DNA of 64,000 nt from Rikenellaceae bacterium (GCA_902363575.1 CABJAJ010000005.1:152227-216226); one strand, 5' to 3'; shown: positions 9,357-19,024, counted from the first letter of the stretch. Numbers and translations: made by a program. Notes: generated from the sequence alone by a model not told the origin.

Positions 9357-10775
9357 ATGGCTATCAACCAGAAACAGGTACTTTCGCTCCAGCAGAAGCT
9401 CTCGCCCCAGCAGATTCAGATGATCAAGCTGCTGGAACTGCCGACCGTGCAGCTCGAGCAGCGCATCAAGCAGGAGATCGAGGACAACATCGTGCTGGAA
9501 GAGGAGGAGCGTAACCCCGAGGACGAACAGCCCCAGCAGATTTCGGTCGAGGAGTACCTGCGCGAGGACGACACCCCTTCGTACAAGAGCCGCATCAACA
9601 ACTACTCCAAGGACGACAAGCAGCGTCCGGTCTATCTCTCGGGAGGCCGCTCGCTGCAGGAGTACCTGATCGAGCAGCTTGGCTACCGGAGCCTCACGGA
9701 ACGGGACATGCGGCTGGCGGTCTATCTGGTCGGGAGCATCGACGAGGACGGCTACCTGAGGCGCGACCTGGAGTCGGTCGCCGACGACATCGCCTTCACG
9801 GTGGGGATCGAAACCTCCGTGCCGGAGCTCGAGCGGGTGCTGGCCACCATCCACGAACTGGAACCCGCGGGCGTCGGAGCCCGCAACCTGCAGGAGTGCC
9901 TGCTCCTGCAGATGGGGCAGATCCCGATGAACAGCCGCGCCCGCCGTCTGGCCCGCAAGATCGTCGCCGGCTACTTCGACGAATTCGTCAAGAAGCATTA
10001 CGAGAAACTGATCTCCCGGCTTCAGGTCTCCGAGGACGACTTCCGCGAGGCGCTGGCCGAAATCAAGCACCTCTCGCCCAAACCGGGCAACCTCTATTCG
10101 GAGGGGGGCACCGACGCCACCCCCTACATCATCCCGGATTTCATCCTCGACTACCACGACGGGCAGTTCGACCTGCAGCTCAACTCCTACAACGTGCCCG
10201 AGGTGCGCGTGAACCGCCGCTACATGGAGATGATCCGCGAGATGGTGTCGCCCGACGGCACCGTGCGCGAGAAAGACCGCGAGGCGATCCAGTTCGTCAA
10301 GAACAAGATCGACTCGGCCAAGTGGTTCATCTCGGCCATCAAGCAGCGGCACGATACGCTGATGCGCACCATGCAGGAGATACTGGACTACCAGCGCGAA
10401 TACTTCCGCGACGGGGACAAAAGCAAGCTGCGGCCGATGATCCTCAAGGACATCGCCGACCGCACGGGACTCGACGTCTCGACCATCTCGCGGGTGGTGA
10501 ACAGCAAGTACGTGCAGACCCAGTTCGGGATCATCCTGCTCAAGTCGCTCTTCTCGGAGGCCATGCAGACCGACAGCGGCGAGGAGGTGTCGAGCTACGA
10601 AATCAAAAACATCCTGCAGGAGTGCATCGACGAGGAGGACAAGCGCCACCCCCTGACCGACGAAACCCTCATGGACATCCTCAACGCCAAAGGCTACCGC
10701 ATCGCCCGGCGCACGGTGGCCAAATACCGCGAAATGCTGGGCATCCCCGTGGCGCGGCTGCGCAAGCAGATCTGA
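9357..10775 (+). CDS. rpoN: RNA polymerase sigma-54 factor
   Basis: A 472-residue protein with the three RpoN regions in order. Region I is Gln/Leu-rich (QKLSPQQIQMIKLLELPTVQ), which binds activator ATPases. An acidic linker follows, then the core-binding domain. The DNA-binding domain has an HTH (DRTGLDVSTISRVVNSKYVQ) and the RpoN box ARRTVAKYREMLGIP near the C-terminus. It directs transcription from -24/-12 promoters and needs an AAA+ activator; one candidate lies at 36493-37620. An inverted repeat CCAATTA/TAATTGG sits at 9319-9348 in the leader. Confidence 0.97.
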   Translation: MAINQKQVLSLQQKLSPQQIQMIKLLELPTVQLEQRIKQEIEDNIVLEEEERNPEDEQPQQISVEEYLREDDTPSYKSRINNYSKDDKQRPVYLSGGRSLQEYLIEQLGYRSLTERDMRLAVYLVGSIDEDGYLRRDLESVADDIAFTVGIETSVPELERVLATIHELEPAGVGARNLQECLLLQMGQIPMNSRARRLARKIVAGYFDEFVKKHYEKLISRLQVSEDDFREALAEIKHLSPKPGNLYSEGGTDATPYIIPDFILDYHDGQFDLQLNSYNVPEVRVNRRYMEMIREMVSPDGTVREKDREAIQFVKNKIDSAKWFISAIKQRHDTLMRTMQEILDYQREYFRDGDKSKLRPMILKDIADRTGLDVSTISRVVNSKYVQTQFGIILLKSLFSEAMQTDSGEEVSSYEIKNILQECIDEEDKRHPLTDETLMDILNAKGYRIARRTVAKYREMLGIPVARLRKQI

Positions 10776-10819
10776 GCGCGCCCGGCACCTCCAACCGCAA
10801 ATGCGCCCCGGCGCTCCGG

Positions 10820-11440
10820 ATGATGAAACTACCCCTTACGACCCTCTCCAAAGCCCTCTCCGTCGTGCTGCACCCCTTCGTGCTGCCGCTTTACGTCATG
10901 CTGGTTCTCCTGTTCGCCGGCACGGTTTATACCCGCTATCCGACGGGCACCAAGCTCTACCTGCTGTGGGTGGTCGCGCTCTACACGCTGGTCATCCCGC
11001 TGCTGATGATGGCCGTGCTGCGGTCGCTGGGCCGCCTGAGCAACTTCAGCGCCACCGAACGCCGCGAGCGGCTGCTGCCCCTTGCCATCGGCACGGTCTG
11101 CTACCTGCTCTGCGCCCTGAACCTGTCGAAAGTCCCCTCGGCGGGACTGCTGGGCCGCTTCATGGTGGCGGCGGCCTGCTGCGAGGCATTCGCCCTGTGG
11201 ATCACCTTCCACTGGCGCATCAGCCTCCACCTGACCGCAATGGGGGCCGTGGTAGCCTTTTTCGTGCTGATGAACGTGGCCGGCGCGGGCGGGATGATGC
11301 CGCTGCTCGTGGCTTCGGTCCTCGCCGCCGGGGTGCTCGCCTCGGCCCGCCTGCAACTGGGCAGCCACAACGGAGCCCAGATTCTGGCGGGCTTCGCCGC
11401 GGGATTTCTCATCTCCTCCGCCGTGGTGCTGCTGCTCTGA
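10820..11440 (+). CDS. PAP2-like integral membrane protein
   Basis: A 206-residue protein with about six transmembrane segments, starting MMKLPLTTLSKALSVVLHPF. It has the layout of the shortened PAP2-related proteins found next to rpoN in many Bacteroidetes: a conserved R-x-x-R cytoplasmic loop (ATERRERLLPL) and a C-terminal GSHNGAQILAGFAAGF segment matching the SRxxxGxH-to-H region of PAP2 phosphatases. Only part of the catalytic triad is visible, so phosphatase activity is uncertain. It starts 45 bases after the rpoN stop and is probably in the same operon. Confidence 0.8.
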   Translation: MMKLPLTTLSKALSVVLHPFVLPLYVMLVLLFAGTVYTRYPTGTKLYLLWVVALYTLVIPLLMMAVLRSLGRLSNFSATERRERLLPLAIGTVCYLLCALNLSKVPSAGLLGRFMVAAACCEAFALWITFHWRISLHLTAMGAVVAFFVLMNVAGAGGMMPLLVASVLAAGVLASARLQLGSHNGAQILAGFAAGFLISSAVVLLL

Positions 11441-11490
11441 ACCTCACCCCGGCACCTCATCACGCTCCTCCGATCACGCCCGTCCCGCCC

Positions 11491-11559
11491 CGCAGGTCGC
11501 AATTCAGCAGATCGCAATTCCGCAGGTCGCAGTCCCGCTCAGGTCGCAGTCCCGCCCGG
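11491..11559. repeat. Short tandem repeat, ~16 bp unit, 4 copies
   Basis: Units of the form GCAGGTCGCAATTCC, with G or A variants, follow one another in the gap between the PAP2-like gene and the convergent phosphate transporter gene. No gene is seen here. Confidence 0.75.
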
Positions 11560-11624
11560 CAACGGATGCGGTCCGCCCGGAATGGTTCCGCACGGACCGC
11601 ACTTTCCCATCCGGCTGCGGCCGG

Positions 11625-13865
11625 CTATGCCGAGGCCCGGTGATCGAGCAGATAACGCTGGGATTTGAGCAGGTTGCGGGCCTGCAAAACCATCGTGCGG
11701 GTTTCGTTGAGAATCGTTAGGTAGAGCATGCTCGCCCGCGTGCCGCCGCCCGGTTCGTCGCGCAGCCGCCTGAGCTGGCTCTTGACCGCCTCGGCGATCC
11801 GTCCGAACAGCTCGTCGCGCATGCGGAGCACCTCGTCCAGTTCGGAAAAATCCTTCGTCCGCAGCATGCCGTTGATCTTCTCGAATATCCGCTCCACGCC
11901 GTCGTTCACCCGCATCAGATCGACCACCTGCTCCTTCGAGAGCCCCTCGTGGTTGTTGGAAATGTGCTCCATCGCCGGACGGGTGATGTGCAGCAGGGCT
12001 TTGGAGACTTCCGAGAGGTAGTCGGTCACCTGCACATAGAAATGCCCCGTGTCGATGTCGCACGCCTCGATGCGGCGCAGCATCGGCACGAGCGAATATT
12101 TGCGGTCGCGGGCCTCCCGGAAAAGCCGTTCGGAGGCGCCGACCACCTCGCGCAGCACCCGGCGGTTCTCCTTGAACACGGCCACGAGCGTGCGGTTGTA
12201 GGTGCGCGTCACCTGCTCCATCACGGCGCACACCTCCCCCGTGCAGAGGCACAGCACCTCGTCGGCGCTCTCGCCCGGCTGCAACGCCCGGATGGTGCTT
12301 GCCTCGGCCTGCTCCGGGGCTGCGGGTGCGGGGCGGCGCAGGTGGCTCCTGACGAGCAGCCAGCCGCAGAGCGCGGTGGCCCCGACCACGGCGATCCACC
12401 CGCCCCAGAGCAGCAGCAGCGTCACCGCGCAGGCGATCAGGAAACCCGCCAGCGCCGTCACGAACCACCCCGAAATCACGGCCATCACCCCCGTAATGCG
12501 ATAAACGGCGCTCTCCCGCCCCCAGGAGCGGTCGGCGAGCGACGAGCCCATCGCCACCATAAAGACCACATAGGTCGTCGAAAGGGGCAGCTTATAGGAG
12601 GTGGCCACCGAGATCAGCACCGATGCCGCCGTCAGATTCACCACCGCACGGATCATATCGTAGGAGGCCGTGCTGCGCTGCTCGGCGGGCAGGGGCTCGA
12701 AACGGCGGTCGATGGCCGCCCGCAGACGGGCGGGGATGCGGCGCTCCCACCAGCGGTTCACCCCGAGGGTCGCCCGCACCAGCGAACGCGAGAGGGCCGT
12801 CGAGCCGAACCGCTCCTCGCCCTCGTGCTGCGAGGCGAGCTGCAGCTCGGTCTGAGCCACGTGCATCGCTTTGCGGGAAAAGCAGAGCGTGAGCACCATA
12901 ACCACACCCGCACCGCAGAGGATCAGCAGGTTGGCGCGCGCCGGATGCATCAGTCCCTCCATCATAAGCGACGTGGTGCCGGCTTCGCCCGCGAGCCGCC
13001 AGGAATCCCATCCCGCCAGCGGCACGCCGATGAAATTGACCAGGTCGTTGCCCGCGAACGCGAGCGCAAGGGCGAACGTACCCGCGAGGATCGTCACCCG
13101 CATGATATCGACCCGCAGGCGTTGAAGCACCCACAGCCCGACGGACGAGACGCCCCAAAGCGCCAGGAGGGTCAGAAATACATGCTGCGACACCTGTTCG
13201 CTGAGTGCGGGTCCGATCAGGCCCGAGCTCTTGAGCCCCTTGAAAAGCGCGAAATAGAGGATGCCCGCAAGCGAAATACCGCACCACACGGCTCCCAGGC
13301 GGCGGAACGCCGGGGCATAGCGGAACGAGAACAGCAGGCGCGAGAGGTACATGAACCCGATGCCGGCCGCGAAAGCGAGCACGACCGACAGCAGGATCGC
13401 CGCGATGATGACCATTGCCTTGCCCGAGTTGATGAACTGCGGCAGGTCGGCCAGCCCGAAACTCGCTTCGGTGCCGATGCGGTAGAGCGCGGCGGCGACG
13501 GCGGCCCCGAGCAGCCCGAAGACCATCGACACCGTGGTCGAGGTGGGCAGCCCCAGCGTGTTGAACAGATCGAGCAGGATCACGTTACCGAGCATCATCC
13601 CCAGAAAGAGCATCATCACCTCCGTGAAGGTGAACTGCCCGGGATAGAAAACCCCGCTGCGGGCCACCTCCATCATACCGGTCGAGGTGAGCGTCCCGAC
13701 AAGGATGCCCGCAGCGGCCACGGCGAGGATCACCCGCCGGGGCGCGACCTTCGAGCCGAGGGCGGAATTGAGGAAATTGACGGCGTCGTTGGCCACGCCG
13801 ACTACGATGCCGAGCACGGCCAGCACGGCCAGCACGACGACGATAAACGTAAAGAGAGGGGTCAT
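11625..13865 (-). CDS. Pit-family inorganic phosphate transporter with C-terminal PhoU-like domain
   Basis: A 746-residue protein. Residues ~1-110 and ~380-510 hold the two inverted Pit signature halves: GVANDAVNFLNSALGSKVAP and, in the second half, AFAGNDLVNFIGVPLAG. Ten or more membrane segments are present. From ~540 a soluble, all-helical domain of ~200 residues resembles PhoU (DMRVND-x-VERIFEKING and similar repeats), probably regulating transport from the cytoplasm. Pit carriers couple phosphate uptake to cations. The Pit-PhoU fusion is common in Bacteroidetes. It stands alone on its strand. Confidence 0.92.
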   Translation of the reverse strand: MTPLFTFIVVVLAVLAVLGIVVGVANDAVNFLNSALGSKVAPRRVILAVAAAGILVGTLTSTGMMEVARSGVFYPGQFTFTEVMMLFLGMMLGNVILLDLFNTLGLPTSTTVSMVFGLLGAAVAAALYRIGTEASFGLADLPQFINSGKAMVIIAAILLSVVLAFAAGIGFMYLSRLLFSFRYAPAFRRLGAVWCGISLAGILYFALFKGLKSSGLIGPALSEQVSQHVFLTLLALWGVSSVGLWVLQRLRVDIMRVTILAGTFALALAFAGNDLVNFIGVPLAGWDSWRLAGEAGTTSLMMEGLMHPARANLLILCGAGVVMVLTLCFSRKAMHVAQTELQLASQHEGEERFGSTALSRSLVRATLGVNRWWERRIPARLRAAIDRRFEPLPAEQRSTASYDMIRAVVNLTAASVLISVATSYKLPLSTTYVVFMVAMGSSLADRSWGRESAVYRITGVMAVISGWFVTALAGFLIACAVTLLLLWGGWIAVVGATALCGWLLVRSHLRRPAPAAPEQAEASTIRALQPGESADEVLCLCTGEVCAVMEQVTRTYNRTLVAVFKENRRVLREVVGASERLFREARDRKYSLVPMLRRIEACDIDTGHFYVQVTDYLSEVSKALLHITRPAMEHISNNHEGLSKEQVVDLMRVNDGVERIFEKINGMLRTKDFSELDEVLRMRDELFGRIAEAVKSQLRRLRDEPGGGTRASMLYLTILNETRTMVLQARNLLKSQRYLLDHRASA

Positions 13866-14094
13866 AAGCGGGTTTTATGGCGTCCCGGGCGCCGTTGCGG
13901 TTGAATCATCGCTGTCCGGTTTGGTTTCATTCATGCAGGCTGCGGGTCGAGGGAAAGGCATTTCGCCCGCCGTTTTCGTGTGCAAAGAAACCGGAAGCAG
14001 ATGACAAAACCGTTACGATTCCGTTACGGGCGCACGAAATATGCACCCGAACGAAGCACTCTCCCGCTCCCTGCGGCTTATACCGCCCTCCCCG

Positions 14095-14320
14095 CCGGCA
14101 AATCTTCCTCCCCGCATCCCGCACGAGCTGCGTACGACACAGGGCCGACGCTCGCCGGCCTGCCCCCCGGCGGGCGACGCCGCACCGAAGAGCAGCCCTT
14201 TCCACCGGCAAATCCTCCTCCCTGTATCCCCTACGGGCAGCGCACGACACAGGGCCGACGCTCGCCGGCCTGCCCCCCCCCGGCGGGCGACGCCGCACCG
14301 AAGAGCAGCCTTTTCCGCTG
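14095..14320. repeat. 110 bp direct repeat, two copies
   Basis: Copies begin at 14095 and 14205 with CCGGCAAATC. They share the stretch from GACACAGGGCCGACGC through CGCACCGAAGAGCAGCC. They lie upstream of the nadC promoter array. The 13866-14094 stretch before them contains no gene I can support. Confidence 0.85.
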
Positions 14321-14385
14321 CCGTCACCGGTCATCGGCCCCGTCCGGCATCGGCCGCCGTGCCCGGTTGTCCGCTCCGTCTGCGC

Positions 14386-14609
14386 AGACAGACGGCACCA
14401 CGGCAAAACAACCCCGCAAGCGCGGTTGCCTTGCGCTCGGTTTGTACTATCTTTACAGAAGACAGACGGCACCTCGGCAAAACAACCCCGCGAGCGCGGT
14501 TGCTTTTGCGCTCGGTTTGTACTATCTTTACAGAAGACAGACGGCACCTCGGCAAAACAACCCCGCAAGCGCGGTTGCTTTTGCGCTCGGTTTGTACTAT
14601 CTTTGCCAG
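14386..14609 (+). repeat. 74-75 bp tandem repeat, three copies, carrying the nadC promoter
   Basis: Units start at 14386, 14460 and 14535 with AGACAGACGG. Each holds CGGCAAAACAACCCCGC, a GCGCGGTTGC block and GGTTTGTACTATCTTT. Copies 1 and 2 end in TATCTTTA; only copy 3, next to nadC, has the full TATCTTTG -7 box. Confidence 0.9.
14575..14605 (+). promoter_or_regulatory. nadC promoter
   Basis: TATCTTTG at 14598-14605 matches the -7 consensus. GTTG ending at 14577 sits 20 bases upstream as a -33 element. The start codon follows 24 bases downstream of the -7 box. Confidence 0.7.
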
Positions 14610-14629
14610 CGAACAAACGCATATCCCTT

Positions 14630-15481
14630 ATGAAACCCGAATACGAACCTTTCGTCGAAAAGCTCATCGAACTCTGCATCCAGGAGGACCTCGGCGACGG
14701 CGACCACACCTCCCTTTGCTGTATCCCCGCCGACCAACAGGGCCGCATGCGCCTGCTCTGCAAGCAGGAGGGGGTCATCGCCGGCATCGAGATCGCCGAA
14801 CGGGTGCTGCGCCGCCTCGATCCGCAGGTGCGCTTCGAGCAGGTGCTCCGCGACGGCGACCGCGTGACGCCCGGCCAGGTGGCATTCTACGTCGAAGGAC
14901 GGCTGCTCTCGCTGCTGCAGGCCGAACGCATCCTGCTCAACATCATGCAGCGCATGAGCGGCGTGGCGACCCAGACGGCCGTTTACGTCGCACGCCTCGA
15001 AGGACTGCATACCCGCGTGCTCGACACGCGCAAAACCACGCCCGGCATGCGCGTGCTGGACAAGATGGCCGTGAAGCTGGGCGGCGGCGAGAACCACCGC
15101 ATGGGGCTTTTCGACATGATTCTGCTCAAAGACAACCACATCGACTTCGCGGGCGGCATACGCCCCGCCATCGAGGGGGCGCGGGCCTACCTCGCCCGAC
15201 TCGGACGCCGGCTGCCGATCGAATGCGAAGTGCGCACGCTGGAGGACATCGACGAGGTGTTCGCCGCAGGGGGCGCTGACCGCATCATGTTCGACAACTT
15301 CACCCCCGAACAGACGCGCCTTGCGGTAGCGCGGGTCGCCGGACGCTGCGAAACCGAATCGAGCGGCGGCATCACCCTCGACACGCTCCGCGAATACGCC
15401 GAAACGGGCGTGGACTTCATCTCGGTCGGGGCCCTCACGCACCAGATCCGCTCGCTCGATATGTCACTGAAAGCCTGTTAG
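14630..15481 (+). CDS. nadC: Nicotinate-nucleotide pyrophosphorylase (quinolinate phosphoribosyltransferase)
   Basis: A 283-residue protein of normal NadC length starting MKPEYEPFVEKLIELCIQED. Motifs include EDLGDGDHTS, the PRPP/quinolinate-binding DTRKTTPGMRVLDKMAVKLG, GGGENHRMGLFDMILLKDNH and the C-terminal FISVGALTHQIRSLDMSLK. It converts quinolinate and PRPP to nicotinate mononucleotide in de novo NAD synthesis. The frame extends far upstream but only through repeats; the chosen Met follows the promoter. The stop codon abuts the next start (15482). Confidence 0.97.
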   Translation: MKPEYEPFVEKLIELCIQEDLGDGDHTSLCCIPADQQGRMRLLCKQEGVIAGIEIAERVLRRLDPQVRFEQVLRDGDRVTPGQVAFYVEGRLLSLLQAERILLNIMQRMSGVATQTAVYVARLEGLHTRVLDTRKTTPGMRVLDKMAVKLGGGENHRMGLFDMILLKDNHIDFAGGIRPAIEGARAYLARLGRRLPIECEVRTLEDIDEVFAAGGADRIMFDNFTPEQTRLAVARVAGRCETESSGGITLDTLREYAETGVDFISVGALTHQIRSLDMSLKAC

Positions 15482-17542
15482 ATGAAACGCTGGCTCAGAA
15501 GCCACCCCGCGCTGCTCGTCCGGCGGCTGGCACTGCTCTACGTCGTGTTGGCGCTCTGCCGCGCGGTTTTCTACCTCTATAACCGCGCGCTGATCGGCCC
15601 GATTCCGGGCGCGGAGTTCGGGCCGCTGCTGCGGGGCGCTCTGCTGTTCGACACCGCCTCGGTGCTCTATGCCAATGCCCCGTTCATCCTGCTTGCGCTG
15701 CTGCCCACCCCGCTGCGCGAGCGTCGGTGGTACCGCGCACTGCTTTTCTGGTACTACACGGCGGTCAATGCGGTGCTGGTCGTCGCCCTCAACCTCGCCG
15801 ATGCGGTTTACTTCCACTACACGCAAAAACGCTTCACGGCCGAAGAGCTCTTTTTCGCCGACAACGACAACTCGCTTGCGCTGGCCCTGCGGTTCGCCGC
15901 CGAAAACTGGTACCTGGTGCTCGCGGGCATCGGGCTTATCGTCCTGCTGGTCAAAGGTTACGGACGCCGCATCCGACCCGAATCGCCGCTTCGCCCCGGC
16001 TGGGGTTACTACCTGGTCAATACCGCCCTGCTGCTGCTCGCAGCGCTCCTCACGGTGGCCGGCATCCGGGGCGGAATGACGCGGGCCACCCGCCCGATCA
16101 CCCTGTCGAACGCCACGCTCTATGCCTCGACCGGCGAGCGGGCCAACCTGATTCTGAGCAACCCGTTCTGCGTCCTGCGCACGGCAGGCAGCGGAGGCGC
16201 GCCCGCCGTACCCCGCTATTTCGACCCCGAAGAGCTCGTGCGGCGCTACACCCCCGTCCACCGGCCCGACTCGTCGGCCGTCCGTCTCGCCGGACGCAAC
16301 GTGGTGATCTTCATTATGGAGAGCATGTCGGCCGAACAGTCGGCCCACCTGCGTCCCGATCTCTACGAGAACCTGCCCGTCAAAGGCTTCACCCCCTTTC
16401 TCGACTCGCTCATGCGCACGGGCTTCTGCTTCACGCGCATGTATGCCAACGGCATGCGCTCGATCCAGGCGATGCCCGCGATCCTGGGCAGCATCCCCTC
16501 GTTCCGCCAGCCCTTCGTGCTGATGCCCCAGTCGCTCGGGCGGAGTCGCCAACTGCCCCGCATCCTCGCGGACAAGGGCTACTCGACCGCGTTTTTCTGC
16601 GGCTCCGAGCGCGGCTCGATGGGCTTCGGGGCCTATGCCCGCTCCGCCGGGGTGGAACGGCTCCTGAGCCGCGAGGACTACGAGGCCCGCCACGGCAAGG
16701 GGGACTTCGACGGCTTCTGGGGCATCTGGGACGGCCCCTTCCTGCAATTCGCAGGCGAAGAGCTGGATGCGATGCCGGAGCCGTTCTTCGCCAGCCTGTT
16801 CACCCTGAGCGCCCACCATCCCTTCGGGGTGCCCGACGCCATCCGCGACTCGCTGCCCGAGGGCTTCACCAAAATCCAGCGACCGGCGGCCTACGACGAC
16901 CTCGCTTTCCGCCGCTTCTTCGAGCGGTTCGGCGATCGGGAGTGGTTCCGCCGCACGATCTTCGTCTTTGTGGCCGACCATGTGTCGTCGGAAAAATGGG
17001 CGCCCGAAACCCGCACCTTTCCCGGCAACTACCATATCGTCGGATTCATCTACACCCCCGACGGGGCTCTGCGGGGCCAGTGCCCGCAGATCGTGCAGCA
17101 GATCGACCTGATGCCCACGCTGCTGGGTCTGCTCGAGGTGCGCGAACCCTATTTCGCTTACGGGCGCGACGTGCTCAACGAGCCGGACCGCGCACCCTGG
17201 GCCGTGATGTACGACACCGAATACCGCGCGATGGACGATCGGGCGATCCTCTCGTTCGACGGCGAACGGCTCACGGGCCTTACCATGCGGGGGGGGGTCG
17301 TATCGCCCTCCGTCGGGGAACCCGCACCGGGCGAAGACGCCGATCGAATCGCCGCACAGAATACGGATGCGGCCGCCGACGCCGGCACCGCGACCGCCGC
17401 CGTGCGGACACGCATCCCGGCGACACCTGCAACGCCGCCCGCCGTCCCGCCCGCCGCAGACTCGCTGCTCGGGCGGTTGCAGGCCCTCATCCAGCACTAT
17501 TACGGGCACATCGAACAGAAAAATTACACCGTGGAGGAGTGA
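15482..17542 (+). CDS. LTA-synthase-like membrane sulfatase (phosphoglycerol transferase family)
   Basis: A 686-residue protein. About five transmembrane segments span residues 15-190. An alkaline-phosphatase-fold domain follows, with NVVIFIMESMSAEQ (metal-binding Glu near 280), NGMRSIQAMPAILGSIPS (nucleophile region, Ser where LtaS has Thr) and VADHVSSEKW (metal-binding Asp-His). Related enzymes transfer phosphoglycerol or phosphoethanolamine onto envelope glycans or lipids. The last ~100 residues are low-complexity Ala/Thr/Pro followed by a short helix. It begins directly after the nadC stop, so it is translationally coupled. The substrate is unknown. Confidence 0.88.
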   Translation: MKRWLRSHPALLVRRLALLYVVLALCRAVFYLYNRALIGPIPGAEFGPLLRGALLFDTASVLYANAPFILLALLPTPLRERRWYRALLFWYYTAVNAVLVVALNLADAVYFHYTQKRFTAEELFFADNDNSLALALRFAAENWYLVLAGIGLIVLLVKGYGRRIRPESPLRPGWGYYLVNTALLLLAALLTVAGIRGGMTRATRPITLSNATLYASTGERANLILSNPFCVLRTAGSGGAPAVPRYFDPEELVRRYTPVHRPDSSAVRLAGRNVVIFIMESMSAEQSAHLRPDLYENLPVKGFTPFLDSLMRTGFCFTRMYANGMRSIQAMPAILGSIPSFRQPFVLMPQSLGRSRQLPRILADKGYSTAFFCGSERGSMGFGAYARSAGVERLLSREDYEARHGKGDFDGFWGIWDGPFLQFAGEELDAMPEPFFASLFTLSAHHPFGVPDAIRDSLPEGFTKIQRPAAYDDLAFRRFFERFGDREWFRRTIFVFVADHVSSEKWAPETRTFPGNYHIVGFIYTPDGALRGQCPQIVQQIDLMPTLLGLLEVREPYFAYGRDVLNEPDRAPWAVMYDTEYRAMDDRAILSFDGERLTGLTMRGGVVSPSVGEPAPGEDADRIAAQNTDAAADAGTATAAVRTRIPATPATPPAVPPAADSLLGRLQALIQHYYGHIEQKNYTVEE

Positions 17543-17549
17543 CACGCGC

Positions 17550-18935
17550 ATGATCCGATTCAACCCGGTACGTCTGGCCGACAAGCAGACCATCGAATCC
17601 TATACCCTGCCGAGCGGCATCGACAACTGCGACCTGGCATTCGCCAACATGTTCTGCTGGGAGTTCAAATACCGCAGCGCCTGGGCCGAGCAGGAGGGCT
17701 TCCTGCTGATCCGCTTCCAGATCGACGGGGGCGAACGCATCGGCTACATGCAGCCTGTGGGCCGGGGAGATTTTTCGCACCTGATTCCCCTGCTGCGCGA
17801 GGACGCCCACGCCCACGGCCAGCGGCTCCGCATCATCGGCCTCACGGACGAAGGGGTCGCCGCAATCCGGACGGCCCATCCGGGACAGTTCGCCTTCGAC
17901 TCCGACCGCGACATGGAGGACTACCTCTACCGGGCCGATGACCTGCGCACCCTGACGGGCCGCCGCTACCAGCCCAAGCGCAACCACATCAACCGCTTCG
18001 AGGCCGAGCACCCCGATTACCGCTACGAACCCCTCACGCGCGACCGCTTCGCCGAGTGCCAGCGGCTCGAAGCCCTCTGGCGCCGCAGCCACGAAGGGCG
18101 CACCTACGAGCTCTCGGCCGAGCAGCGGGCCATGCAGCGGGCTTTCGATCATTTCGAGGAACTCGGACTGCGGGGCGGCTGCATCCTGGTCGGCGACCGG
18201 CTGGTGGCTTTCACCTACGGCTCGGCCGTGAACGAACACACCTTCTGCACCCACGTCGAAAAGGCCGATACGGAGTTCGACGGGGCCTTCACCATCATCA
18301 ACAAACGCTTCGCCGAGCAGCTTCCGCCCCAATACACCCTCATCAACCGCGAGGAGGATCTGGGCATCCCCGGCCTGCGCCACTCGAAACTCTCCTACCA
18401 CCCCGCCGCGTTGCAGCACAAGTTCACCGCAATCCACCTCCATCCCGACGAACTGGGATGCAAAGAGCTGTGGCAAAGCAGCTTCGGGGACGACGACGCC
18501 TTTATCGACCGCTTCGTCATCTCCTATTACAGCCGCCGCCGGATGCTCGCCGTCGAGGAAGACGGACGCATCGTCGCGATGCTCCACCTGCTGCCTTTCC
18601 GCTCCGAACTGGGCCGCACCACCTACATTTACGGCGTAGCGACCGCCGCCGCCTGCCGCCGCCGGGGACTTTCGACCCGCCTGATGACGGAGGCCATGCG
18701 GCGCATCGGCGAGTCGGGCGACGATGCGGCGATCCTGATTCCCGCCGAACCGTGGCTGAGGGGCTATTACAGTCGGTTCGGATTCGCCGGCGAGGTGCCC
18801 GTGCAATTCCTTTCGGCCAGCGGGTTCGATTTCGGCACCGGCGATCCGGCGCTCGACCGGGCGATGGTCTGGCGCCCCGGCGCCCCGCAACCGCTGCCGG
18901 AGGCGCTCACCTGCACCTATGCAGGCAAGGAGTAG
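17550..18935 (+). CDS. DUF2156 (LPG-synthase-C-like) protein fused to a GNAT domain
   Basis: A 461-residue protein. Residues ~20-300 match the DUF2156 / phosphatidylglycerol lysyltransferase C-terminal fold, itself a double GNAT-like fold (RRYQPKRNHINRFEAEHP, then TLINREEDLGIPGLRHSKLS). From ~330 a separate GNAT acetyltransferase domain follows, with the acyl-CoA loop GVATAAACRRRGLSTRLMTE and the PAEPWLRGYYSRFGF segment. It starts 7 bases after the sulfatase gene. Family knowledge suggests aminoacyl or acyl transfer, possibly to lipids; the acceptor is not shown by the sequence. Confidence 0.85.
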   Translation: MIRFNPVRLADKQTIESYTLPSGIDNCDLAFANMFCWEFKYRSAWAEQEGFLLIRFQIDGGERIGYMQPVGRGDFSHLIPLLREDAHAHGQRLRIIGLTDEGVAAIRTAHPGQFAFDSDRDMEDYLYRADDLRTLTGRRYQPKRNHINRFEAEHPDYRYEPLTRDRFAECQRLEALWRRSHEGRTYELSAEQRAMQRAFDHFEELGLRGGCILVGDRLVAFTYGSAVNEHTFCTHVEKADTEFDGAFTIINKRFAEQLPPQYTLINREEDLGIPGLRHSKLSYHPAALQHKFTAIHLHPDELGCKELWQSSFGDDDAFIDRFVISYYSRRRMLAVEEDGRIVAMLHLLPFRSELGRTTYIYGVATAAACRRRGLSTRLMTEAMRRIGESGDDAAILIPAEPWLRGYYSRFGFAGEVPVQFLSASGFDFGTGDPALDRAMVWRPGAPQPLPEALTCTYAGKE

Positions 18936-18937
18936 CC

Positions 18938-18960
18938 GCCTGTCCGGAACGCGGACAGGC
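18938..18960 (+). terminator. Stem-loop after the DUF2156-GNAT gene
   Basis: A perfect 9 bp stem (GCCTGTCCG / CGGACAGGC) with a 5-base loop starts 2 bases after the stop codon. There is no strong T-run, so termination efficiency is uncertain. Confidence 0.6.
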
Positions 18961-19024
18961 AGTCTGCGGATTCGCAACCGACTCTCAGAGCGCCGATCCT
19001 GTCAGCCGCCATCCGGCAGGAGAT

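Noticed and set aside
13877-14629. Upstream extension of nadC
   Set aside because: The frame is open but runs through the two repeat arrays and the promoter; NadC similarity starts at 14630.
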